64,000 bases of DNA from Lepisosteus oculatus (lineage: Eukaryota; Chordata; Actinopteri; Semionotiformes; Lepisosteidae). The stretch spans positions 45,826,490-45,890,489 of the forward strand of contig NC_090709.1 in the NCBI RefSeq assembly GCF_040954835.1. Reading direction: 5' to 3'. Under the pieces are notes generated by a model. That model was not told the origin of the DNA and made no database searches. It saw nothing but the letters and a program-made list of their open reading frames with translations. Positions 12,061-22,055 of this stretch are shown here, piece after piece. A program made the translations under genes and the position numbers. The number at the start of each line of letters is the position of its first letter. Positions within the stretch are counted from its first letter, which is position 1.

Positions 12061-12517
12061 TTCCTTTGCAGCCTATGCATGCTGATGCAGCTACCCACCT
12101 GTTTTTAATACATCTACTTAAGAAAGTTAGGTGTTAGCATAAACTATTAGTAATCAATAATATTAAATTTAGCACTGTAATAAATTGTTGCACTTTTCCC
12201 CACATCTTGTAATACCATATTTTTATTGTTCAAATGTACATTAAATCTTTCTATCATAAAATAAGTTAAATACAAAATTAAAGAAAAAATAGGGTAAATA
12301 TAATTCAAAATATTTTGCTAAAAATGTTAACTGTTTATAAAAATAAAATGTATTAACTAAGGAATAGGATGGCACAGTTGTTAGTGTGCTTTTTGTATGT
12401 TTTTTTATAAATACATAAATACAACAGTAGTACCAGATGTCTCAGTGGCTCTCAAAATTAAATTATGCATGCAAACCTGTGAATTAGAAAGATAACTAAG
12501 ATATCCATCCATTTTTA

Positions 12518-12570
12518 ACGGTGGTGAAGTGGTTAGCATTGCTACCTTGCAGCACTGGGGCTGTAATGTA
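12518..12570 (+). repeat. tRNA-related SINE head fragment
   Basis: CGGTGGTGAAGTGGTTAGC, then CTACCTTGCAGCACTGGGGC, matches the 5' tRNA-like half common in fish SINEs. No B box or tail follows. It matches the inverse 3' portion at 20980-21030 only in the 'GCTGCAAGGC' region. Confidence 0.4.
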
Positions 12571-14384
12571 GGGCACTCTGAACAAGTTAAACTTTGATGC
12601 AGGAAAAATGTATTTCTATACATTCTATATAAATGTAAGCTATACTGATTCTCCCCAATGTAGTGCAGTTAAAAAAATATCTCTGATGCAGTTCCTAAAT
12701 TAATATAGTTTATGACCATCACACGCTTTATGCTTCTCTTCTTTTTATGCTCAGCTACTAAAATTTCCCTTTAGTTTCCCTACCGGCCATGTAGTACACA
12801 GCATTGTGGGATAATCGTTTATTTTAAAGGGAACATAGAGAAACTAGGAACTAGAGAAATCAAGAAAGGCTTTTTTCAATACAATTAATAGATGCACATC
12901 CTGTTCACTAGGTTATTTAACTCCACACTTAGCAATCTCCAATATGTTCAGAATTTGATAGCCAGAATCCTGTATTACTTTGAGATGCCAGTTGTAAAGG
13001 TGTTATATAAAATAAAGTAATATATTTACAGTAATTTAAAGTATATATTTAAAGTAATAACTTAACAATATATGTAAATGTTTTATGATATGTCTTTGTT
13101 GTAAATGTCTGTAATACAGATGCAGCCATTCAAAAGTTTTTTTATACATAGCATTCAGAAATACAATCGAAAATAGTTTTGTGGTGTATACGTAGATGAA
13201 ACTTTTCTAAAATGTATAACAAAATTAAAGACGATTAAAATCTGTAATCTGTAATCTTTCCACATGTAATGTCATTAGAAAGTACAATAAGTTCCTGCTT
13301 TGTCTAACGATGGCATCAAAAAAGAAACCTGTGCTTGATGATAATAAAGGGACTTAGAAGTCAAAGAAAATTATTGACGTTGTTTAATTTTAAACACTAA
13401 GTTATGAACGCAATTGGTGCTTCACAGCCATTGTGCATTATTGAGCTCTGCACTTTCTCCTTTCCAATGCTACCTCTCCCTCTGACACAGTGCAGTGGGC
13501 AGCACACTGTTTTCAGAGCCTCTGATACGGGAAAAAAAACCTGCTGATCTGTTCTACATACCACGAAGATAACAGAATATTATTTTTTTTAATCGAAACG
13601 TGTGTTGTGTTTATGAAATTCGTGTATTTTAAACGTTTAATTAAGTAGTAAAAACCTTACAGCATAAAAAGAGATTCTAAGCTGATCATGAGGAAGAAAA
13701 ATCACCCATTTTTTAAAAGTGGTTAATAACTATCGAAACCTGTTTTTTAAGCTTTTAAAGTCGTGCAATGTCTAAGTAGGAACACAACATTATATCTTGT
13801 TTTTGATTTATTTTTTAAGAATTAAAATAATCATTTGACCAGCCTAATTTTAAAGACCTCTTTTTGTGAAACTTTTCACAGCCTGTACAAAAAACTATAT
13901 ACACAATACTGCTGACAGCAGGAAAATTCCTATTCTTTACTCAGCAGCTTATTAAAAACAGCCCCCATGGTGTTCAAACCGATTTTCTTTACACAGAAGA
14001 CTGACACAGCTTCGCACTGTGAACCTGTTTTACTAAGAAAACATGTGTCCGTGTGGGAAGGTGGAGTGTCTTTTGCTGGAAGACTCGTCCTATCCTACTT
14101 TGAAAAAACCAGTGAAACCGGTTTAATTCGGCACAGCCAGCACTCCTGCAGAGAGAGATGTAAACCGCGCAGCGCCAGGCGAATGCACAACGTTAATGTA
14201 GGGCTTTCGGGCTCATGTGGATTTACGCCCTACAACCTGTGGTACCACTGTGTACATACGGTACGAACATGTGATATTTAGCAATATAAAAAATGTCAAT
14301 ATACTGTAGTGTCCATAATATTTGCTATTTTAGTTTTTCAAAGAAATGTTTATTTGTTAAAAGAAAACTCACAGAGATTGCTGG

Positions 14385-14450
14385 ATTGAAACATCCAACC
14401 TCATGCTTACACATCAGTCACTTAAGCTGTCATGCCGCCAAGGCAAATCA
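14385..14450 (-). repeat. tRNA-like module in TIR element copy 2, inverted
   Basis: On the minus strand it reads TGGCGGCATGACAGCTTAAG, then GAGGTTGGATGTTTCAATCC (B-box-like), and is followed by TTTAACAAATAAACATTTC. The arrangement is that of the other modules of the family, with another body sequence. Confidence 0.5.
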
Positions 14451-15460
14451 TAAGACATGCACTGAAACAGCAATACACATATCAATATAGAACTATAGCT
14501 ATACCGTTATTAATTTATTTAGATACACAAATCCATTTTATATTCCCTATTTATCCAATTCTAAAAGTATGCTTTTGTTTATCCGATAACGAGCGTATTA
14601 GCAAAGGTTAAAAATATCAATTTTTCACGAAGTATATAAATGTACAGTAATATGGTCAGAAGGAGGAAGTAAAAACATTTCAAAATAACCACATGTACTG
14701 TAAGACTTTGATGCTTAAAATGTTTAGGGAGAAATGGAATACTGGTGTGTATTTTTTCTTTAAAATACCAAGACCAGCCATATACAGTACAGTTTACATA
14801 CAGTAATATGTTTATGTTCCTAAATTAATATCGTTTATGACCTTCAGATGCGTTATGTTCCTCTTCTTTTTATGCTCAGCTACTAAAATTTCCCTTTAGT
14901 GGTAAAATTCCATATAAATATTCAATACTAAGCAGATTAAAATGTGCACAGTAAACAGATTAAATGATTAAATCTTTTCACTACTGACCAATGCACCACG
15001 AGTGCCCCTGTCGGTATTTTTGGACAGCCAATCACGTACCGTGGCATATGCCGAGGTGGCTTGTGGTTAGTTGCGTGCTGTACGGGTTTGTACTGTGAAC
15101 CTTGAATGGCTGCTTCTGTATATACTGTATACTGTATCATATAAATATACCACGATCCTTGAGCAGAGAATTAAATTTCTGCTGCGTTTGTGGAAGACAC
15201 AAGACAACTTAAAGTCAATTGCTGGTCCGCAGTCATACCAAGCAACAGTTTAAAGGTACAGCCTTGTGGAAACAAGTTTAAACACTGAGTTTAAACACTC
15301 AAGTGCACAAAGCACGTCAGGCCAAAAACTAAGAGCACCATGGGAGCTCATTCTTTGTGTACTGAAATGTTCTTAAAAAAACAGACGTAAACTGTAACAA
15401 TTGATAAAACAACTTTAAAAGTATTGTTTTCAATTAAATTGAGCCGACAATTTAACTTAC

Positions 15461-15633
15461 TGTGAAACCTGAAGTATTCTTCTCTGATCTTCTTTATGCT
15501 CTTCATTGTTTCATTAAATATTTCTTTGTCTTTGTGATTCTGAAGACCTCTAGTGTATTTATCCTTTAGATTCGTAAAATCTTTTCATGCAATTCTTTTT
15601 ACAAAGTTCATTCAGCCATTGGTCTTTCAGTTT
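15461..15633 (-). pseudogene. Probable fifth exon of the GBP-like gene, frameshifted
   Basis: Acceptor ATTCCACTTAG and donor GTAAGT. The entry phase matches exon 4. It reads KLKDQWLNELCKKN, then a one-base slip in a T-run near 15575-15580, then DKYTRGLQNHKDKEIF and KKIREEYF. The charged helical composition fits the GBP helical domain, but there is no diagnostic motif. Confidence 0.4.
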
Positions 15634-16201
15634 CTAAGTGGAATGGTAAAATTTGATGGAAATTCATGTTTTAATAAGCAAAGAAAAGGGAATATAAACA
15701 ATAATTACAGGTTTCCTAAAGTGCTTTTCCTAAAGTTTCAATTAACAATATGTTTGCTGCTTCAATGAAGATATACACTTTGTTCTTTCCTTTTTCTGCA
15801 CTAGACCATATCTACTAAGGCATACAAAACCATAATGTCACTTTTCCCTTTATTTTATTATCAAACTTGTGCATCTATGTATTCTTTTTCTGTTAATGAT
15901 AAATCAATTTGAAAAACTTTTGCGAAATGTGATACAACACACAGCATGGCATGATGAAAATTAATTTAGGAGGCGAATGTTACTTGGGAAATATTAGTGA
16001 ATGTGTTGCAATGCATTGCTGTTCCTTAATGTGACACAGTTGATTTTAACCTCTGGTACTCTAATTCTCTATTACATCACTTCCTAAAGATCAGTAAATA
16101 TGTCTGTGGTTGTCTGGTTTTTTTTTCCTGGACTACTGATGGCATGAATGAGTCTTGCTGTTAACCAGGCAATTTGTTTTACTCAAGCAGGGCAAACCTT
16201 C

Positions 16202-16707
16202 TGTAACGATGGCTGGGTTGTGATGAAAGGATCCAATGCAGATGCAGGATTCCTGGGGCGGTGAGTAGGCGGACAGAGCTATCCAGGAGCTGGGTCGTAA
16301 TCCGGAGGCGAAAGGTAGGTCAAGATCAGTAAACAGCACTGGTGGCGAACAATCCAAAACGAGAGACAGATACGTGGTCGGGACAAGAGCAACAGGGTCG
16401 ATACCAAAAATAATCACAGGTAGTAAACAATCCACGGGGCAAGGCAAGAAACGTAGTCAGAAGGCAAAACGATGAGGTCAGAAAATCCAGAAGGCAAAGT
16501 GCAAGAAACGCTAGGTAGAGCCACAAGTAGGGAACTCAATACCGAGCATTGATATGCGAGTAAGAGCGGCTTAAATAATGCAGCCTGCCGCACGGTAAGA
16601 CGTCTGAAGAGAATTAACACGTGCGGCGGCGTTTGTAATTATCCCCCACCTGCTGGGACTGATTAGACCTCTTCGGAGCTGGTCTGGGCTGGTTAGTGGT
16701 TGTTACA
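16202..16707. mobile_element. Solo LTR (506 bp) with 5-bp target duplication
   Basis: The unit begins TGTAACGATGG and ends GTTGTTACA, and it is flanked on both sides by CCTTC (16197-16201 and 16708-16712). TG...CA termini and a 5-bp duplication are the hallmark of an LTR left by recombination. Its base composition (GC-rich, AGG/GGCAA-rich) differs from the AT-rich surroundings. It lies in an intron of the GBP-like gene, between exons 4 and 5. It carries no coding sequence. Confidence 0.85.
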
Positions 16708-17170
16708 CCTTCACCATTCTTGCATCAAAAAAACCCATGTATTTTGGCTTTTTATACAGATTTCTAAGGAACTCGTTAACATCGGTCATCTGTGCTTTGA
16801 GCTCAGTATTTTGCTATCCCAAAGAACATATAACACACCTATCTGCTGACTAATTAATATTCATGTATGCAATGAAGTAGCTATTAATGTAAAACCTAGA
16901 CACTTATACTTTCATTGCTCTTCAATAAACAGTGTAATTATTTTCACTAGATTAAAAAATTATTTAGGAAGATGGGAGATATTCAGGTTTTCAGAAAATA
17001 TTAGCATTTCAGCCTTATTGATATTTATATGTAGCAATTGTGTATGGTTTTTATAAACAAAGTAAACAAGTTAGAACTATTTAACAATGAAATCAAGTAC
17101 AGTATTCATTCTCTACTGATATTTTAATTTAGTATTTAGTATTTAATGACAAACTATTTTTTAGATTTAC

Positions 17171-17463
17171 CTGTAACTCCTTCTTCTTTAATTCCTTTTG
17201 ATTCGTGCCGCTGGTATATTCCAGTTTTTTCATGAACTCCTCAATTACTTTGTCACATTTTTCATTGTAGTCTTTGCACAGTGCATCTTCATTGTGTGGA
17301 AGGTGAACTTCCATCTCTGTTACAATATTTTCCATGTTATCTTTTGCTCATAGAAATGTTTTGTTTATCCAGGCCTCATTCATTTCCAGAGCAGCTACTG
17401 TCAGACAGACATTGTCTTGTTTGTTCAGCATGTTGATGTAGGAGCGAGCCAGCTCCACAAAGG
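17171..17463 (-). pseudogene. GBP-like gene, exon 4 with in-frame TGA
   Basis: Acceptor CTGTGAAG and donor GTAAATC bound 293 bp in phase with exon 3. The first half reads AFVELARSYINML and AALEMNEAW, the second NMENIVTEMEVHLP and then an acidic-basic helix ending KKKELQ. TGA at 17348-17350 lies between the halves in the same frame, so only one base change separates an open exon from this state. Confidence 0.7.
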
Positions 17464-19256
17464 CTTCACAGAGGGGAAAAGAGTAATGTCAGGTGGTGAT
17501 ATGTTGAGATTAAGCAAATGAGAACAAACAAAATGTGTATATTTATACTGAAAAACCATAAAAATACAACCAGTAATTACTGGAACTGACAGCACCTGTA
17601 ATGCTTTTAATGCCTCAAACACTTAATAAAATAATGAAAAGTTCTTTGTAATATTTCCTGGATTTTAAAAATATTTAATAATATTACAGGGCAGTAAACA
17701 TTAATATTTATCATGCTTTGTGTGAGATCCATATTTGCACTTTGAGGCATTAAGAGACACATCTGATTGACATTCCCAGACATAAAGTTGGGGCAACATG
17801 TCAAAGGAAATTAAAGACCAAGGGGCTGAGTTTCCTTTCTTCACTGAATGAGTCCAATACTGGAGAACCTTTGTGTCCTCCAGGTGCTGCTGTCAGTGGC
17901 CACATGGACTTTTTTGATATTACAGAAGCATTTCTTTCTCTCTGGGAAATCTTCTTCCACCTGGTGAAGGGGGTGAGATTACATTTTGACTTCTTCCCAG
18001 AAGATTGCTTATATCTCATTTCTTATATTCTCAGCAGTAAAATAAGTGCTGAGACGAGTTTTTACATTTGGTTAACTGATTTTTCAGAAATTAATAAAAT
18101 TAGTTTTTAATGTAGTTTACATTAAAAACAAAGATGGATTTTCCCTCAGCTGCTCTAATTTGTGAGCATTCCTGAAGTAATTTCCTTAATTAAAAAATAC
18201 ACATTCTTTCATTAACACACTTTTCATATTATTACTATCAATATACAGTAATGAAACACATTAGTATTGCAACAATTGCAGTGATAACATTCAGAATTAT
18301 TTGAAACATTAATGATGTAAAAATTCATTGGTTGTCCCTGTTTAAAAAAAACACATTCTGCATGAAAATGTAACAAAGCAAATATGTATTTTCAGGAAAA
18401 ATATCACATCTTTCACCAGAAACTGAGGAATAAAAATGAAACTGCAATTAGAAATCTGCAATGTAATTATTCGTTCTTTGAATTCTGATGAGGACTGCAT
18501 TTTAAATTCTAGTTTCTTCAAAGTATTATAAGAAGAAGAATCATACATACAATCACAAAACATTATTGCTACAAAATGTGACAATTTTCCTTACTATTAT
18601 TTATTTAATGTATACCAGCACTGACATCAGTTTATATCAGTGTATATACTGTAAACGTAAACGTTTTCTCCTCCTTGCTCATGAATTCATTCCTCCCCCT
18701 GTCTCCACCTCTGCACCAGCCCCTCAGCCACTCTTCTCTGAACTGGGCTTACAGTTTCCTCACCCTATAGCCTGGGAACATGGGTTCAGCCAAGTCTCTC
18801 TATGCATTGACATCTTAGTTTACTCATTTAATGATCACTCTTGAATACACTATATACTTCTGGGGAACCAAAACCATGTGTTTTATTTTATTACCTCCCA
18901 GTATAAAATAGGTTAATTTGTCCCATAAATATGCTAAAACAAAGGATGAAAATGGAGACATTTTCAATGTGCCAATGTAACAGACCCCTCCCTCCACCCC
19001 AACATCCTTTGCAGCAGGTTCCTCTGGCTCATCCTTCTTCAGTAAGGAGGCAACACTAATCTCCGACCAGCACTGTCAGTTCCTCAGCCAGGTGTACTGT
19101 CCAAAGTGTAAAGCCAAAGTGCTAAAAAAAGTGCTTTTTTACGTCAGCTCATTCCATTTTTAGAATTTGAACAAGAAAATCAAGAGATGTAATTGACAAC
19201 AGTCGCATAACTGAATATCCACTGTCATTTAACAGAGCTGCTTGTGAAGGCTTTAC

Positions 19257-19387
19257 CTCCTGGTGTGCAGATGAGACTTTTCACTGCCTTGGGAGCAGAC
19301 TGTTTATCACGAACAGTGGTCACAAAGGTGTTGAGTGATGTTAGAAAGTCATGGTCTAAATCTTCATCTTTCATTTCCGGGAGTTTT
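19257..19387 (-). CDS. GBP-like gene, exon 3
   Basis: Acceptor TTCTTCAG and donor GTAAAG bound 131 bp. The codon phase left by exon 2 gives KKLPEMKDEDLDHDF and ends with ICTPG. This fits the linker between G domain and helical domain in GBPs. No stop in frame. Confidence 0.7.
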
Positions 19388-20027
19388 CTGAAGAAGAATC
19401 AAGTACATATGTTAAAAACACTTAAGTAAGCATGCTCTTATTACCAAACTTACATATAATAAAGAAATGTAAATAGAAATTATAGTTTACTTAAATTTAT
19501 AAATTATAGTTTACTACTTAAAATGTGGATCCATCAGGTAAGATAGAATAGGATTTTAGGAACAGTAGAATGTTATAATTATTATAATAATTAGAGTGAT
19601 AATTAATATCATATTATGATGTCAGGCAAATCAAAATAATAGGGGTACAGGGGTAAGACTAAGTGACAGAAAACAAAACTGTTTAGCAGAGGTGAAAAGC
19701 AAATAAGGAAGAAAAGATGATCTATGAATAGATTGTGTCTCACTTGTTTTTTCCTCACCAAAACAAATCCTAATACATTAGCAAGGATGTGAGGGGACAA
19801 CAAAAACAGAAGGTTTGAGTTTGAGAGGAAATTACAGACAGAAGTAAGCAGAGTCTGTTGAGTACAGATGATATTTGACCCTTCCTTTCAAATACTGTAC
19901 ACACACTGGAAAGGAGAAATTATATAAAGCACAGCAAACTTTCAAAAACAAGAACAAAATGTTTAAGTATTTGGCAATTCCTGAATAGTTTATTATATTA
20001 TTATATATAAATAAAAAGTATACTTAC

Positions 20028-20276
20028 TTGAGCGCTTTCCCAAGAGCTGGTTGTGGCAGAATATGAATTTCTGTTTTGTCAAAGACTTCCTTATATTTTG
20101 TCTTTGTTTCTTTATCCAAGGCATTCAGAAACTTGTCCTTAAACTTATCATGATCAAATTCTTCAAACTGGAAATCTCTTATCAGTATATAGAACAAGTT
20201 CGGAAGGTAATCTTTAAGTGACTTATTTTTCTCCTCACTGACGAGAGACATCTGATGTACAACTTGTAAGAGGCAG
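20028..20276 (-). CDS. GBP-like gene, exon 2 (end of G domain)
   Basis: Acceptor GTACAG at 20277-20282 and donor GTAAGT at 20022-20027 give a 249-bp exon that continues the codon left open by exon 1 (…AIEEIL CLLQVVHQ). It encodes YILIRDFQFEEF, the guanine-base-binding region equivalent to (T/V)LRDF, followed by acidic-basic helical sequence. Confidence 0.7.
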
Positions 20277-20346
20277 CTGTACTGGGTTTCAGGAAAAAAA
20301 AAATCTATGACGTCACATTGATAATGGCCTTTAATTAAAAAATAGA

Positions 20347-20755
20347 GTTTAACATTGCTGATATTTTTAAATCACTGAACAGTCCTTCGGATGAGACGTA
20401 AAACCGAGGTCCTGACTCTCTGTGGTCATTAAAAATCCCAGGGCGTTTCTCAAAAAGAGTAGGGGTGTAACCCCGGTGTCCTGGCCAAATGTCTCCATTG
20501 GCCTTTACCAATCATGACCTCCTAATAATCCCCATCTATGAACTGGCTACATTACTCTGCTCTCCTCCCCACTGATAGCTGATGTGTGGTGAGCGGTCTG
20601 GCGCACTATGGCTGCCGTCGCATCATCCAGGTGGATGCTGCACATTGGTGGTGGTGGAGGGGAGTCCCCATTACCTGTAAAGCGCTTTGAGTGGAGTGTC
20701 CAGAAAAGCGCTATATAAGTGTAAGCAATTATTATTATTATTATTATTATTTGAA
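20347..20755 (+). repeat. Fish SINE-like repeat with (TTA)n tail
   Basis: The body contains GAGACGTAAAACCGAGGTCC, AGGGGTGTAACCCCGGTGTC and CATCATCCAGGTGGATGC, then the tail AAAGCGCTTTGAGTGGAG and AAAAGCGCTATATAAGTG ending in (ATT)9. I recognise it as a repeat widespread in ray-finned fish but do not assign a family name. It lies in intron 1 of the GBP-like gene. Confidence 0.75.
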
Positions 20756-20799
20756 AAATTCTTAACACTGCATCACTTACAATAAGCACTTGTCCATTT

Positions 20800-21045
20800 C
20801 AGAGTCCCAGGAGAGATGGATCCTACCCAGGAATCAATGTGCAAAAGGCAGGATACACCCTGGACAGGACATCAATCCATCACAGGGCATACACTCACAC
20901 CAGGGCCAACTCTACCAAACCACTTGGTTAAGCACCTGGAGGAAACCCATGCAAAGAGTATGCAGAGAGCACCCCAGGAATTACACCAAGGGCCCCAGTG
21001 CTGCAAGGCTGCAATGATAATCACAGTGCCAATGCACCACCTGGT
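20800..21045 (+). repeat. Second SINE-like fragment
   Basis: GGACAGGACATCAATCCATC, ACCTGGAGGAAACCCATGCA and CCAGTGCTGCAAGGCTGCAA follow the order of a common dispersed fish repeat (originally gga-aaccc-acgc-aaa, ggg-gcc-c-agcgctgcaagg). It is diverged and has no coding potential. Confidence 0.55.
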
Positions 21046-21632
21046 TTAAACATGGATAATAATATTTTCTTATTTATAATCTCTTTGTTAGTCAGAAACA
21101 ATAATTTTGATATTTGTTTTAAATTCCAATATAAGTCTTCATTGTCCTTTTTTTCCTGTAATGTCCTGTTGAAATGCTCCAGAAATCTGATTTTGGCTTT
21201 TATTTTGGCTTTTATTGGACTTTTGCAGTTCTAGATAATTAGATTGTTTCAGTTTCAGTTTCATATGATTAGAATATGATTAGAAGCTGTCATAAGATTA
21301 TAAAAAATATTTTACAGCAGACTTCATTAACACTCTGACTGCACATATGTACTTGTGGTTCAGTACTGAAAGGGGTGAAGTGAAGTGACCCAGCAATGAT
21401 ATTAACTAATTCTCCAATTAGACAACTCCACACAGCTGGTACAGTAACAGTACTGGGCATCATGGGTGACACAAATCAGCATAAACAAAGATCACCACAG
21501 CTCACCCCAGAATTCACTTTAAACTGAAAACTAAATCTGCTCATGAAATTGGAGGATTATGTAAAGCTCAAGATTTCTTTTTTAGTAATTTATATTGTTG
21601 TATAGTTTAAAATGTTTTCTTCCCAAGGATAC

Positions 21633-22042
21633 AGAATTTCTTCAATAGCCCTTCTGTCGATACATCCTTTGATGTTGAAGATTATACTGCTGGACAGCAG
21701 TGTTGTCAGTAAAAATATAGTCTTATCAGTTATGAGCCTATTTTCACAGTCGTCCAATCCCTCAGTATCCAGAAGCAGGAGACAGGCATTTGTGTGGAAA
21801 GGGTGTGGTCTGGACCACATCCAAATGCCTTTGGTACATCCTTCCACTCCATGTCCAACTTTGAATCCTTGGTCTTCATTAAAGAACCGAGACAGCAAGT
21901 AAGACTTTCCAGTCCTGTGCTTACCCACAATGCCAATCACCTCTGCAACACCTGTCATTCCTGACAGAACTTCAGCTGCCCTCTCATTGAGTACAACTTT
22001 ATCATTCTGGATCTCAATGAATATCTGTGGAGTTGCCATCAT
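21633..22042 (-). CDS. GBP-like gene, coding exon 1 (G domain, G1-G3)
   Basis: The exon is preceded by acceptor TATTTTACCAG at 22056 and a 13-base leader. Two ATGs are adjacent; either could start. It ends GAAATTCT before donor GTATCC and leaves two bases of a codon. It contains the P-loop, switch I and DTEGL without the introns that mammalian GBP genes have in this part, which is notable. The exon itself has no stop or frameshift. Confidence 0.8.
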
Positions 22043-22055
22043 GCCTATTCTGCTC

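Larger units (their letters stand above)
10646..15118. mobile_element. TIR DNA element, copy 2 (4.5 kb), with variant termini
   Basis: Both ends carry the same one-base variant, CAGAAGCAGCCATTCAA, where other copies have CAGATGC, so the two ends belong together. TA flanks both sides. L-type sequence lies at the left and R-type at the right (GTACCGTGGCATATGCC, GATTGGCTG in inverse). The interior holds two tRNA-like modules (10985, 14385), a perfect 77-bp palindrome (11901-12060), SINE-like tails and the block near 12970-13320 that in copy 3 lies beside the BEN gene. A truncated TIR (CAGATGCAGCCATTCAAAAG) sits at 13118. No transposase frame is visible. Confidence 0.65.
17171..22055 (-). pseudogene. 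Guanylate-binding-protein-like GTPase gene, damaged
   Basis: Four exons join in phase through GT-AG sites: 21633-22055 (ATG at 22042), 20028-20276, 19257-19387 and 17171-17463; a fifth probably lies at 15461-15633. The N-terminal part is a dynamin-superfamily GBP G domain with P-loop GIVGKHRTGKS (residues 38-48 in my count), switch-I Thr in CTKGIWMW, DTEGL at 92-96 and a LIRDF that replaces the T(L/V)RD motif. The later exons match the start of the helical domain (FVELARSYINML, then TVAALEMNEAW). Such proteins are interferon-induced GTPases of cell-autonomous immunity (family knowledge). An in-frame TGA at 17348-17350 interrupts exon 4, and exon 5 needs a one-base shift, so this copy is probably a pseudogene. 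A solo LTR and SINEs lie in its introns. The C-terminal coiled part is not found. Confidence 0.75.

Noticed and set aside
13967..14281. 104-codon open frame in TIR element copy 2
   Set aside because: The homologous stretch of copy 1 (inverse of about 6560-6670) has stops in the same frame and no known domain is visible, so it is treated as repeat DNA.
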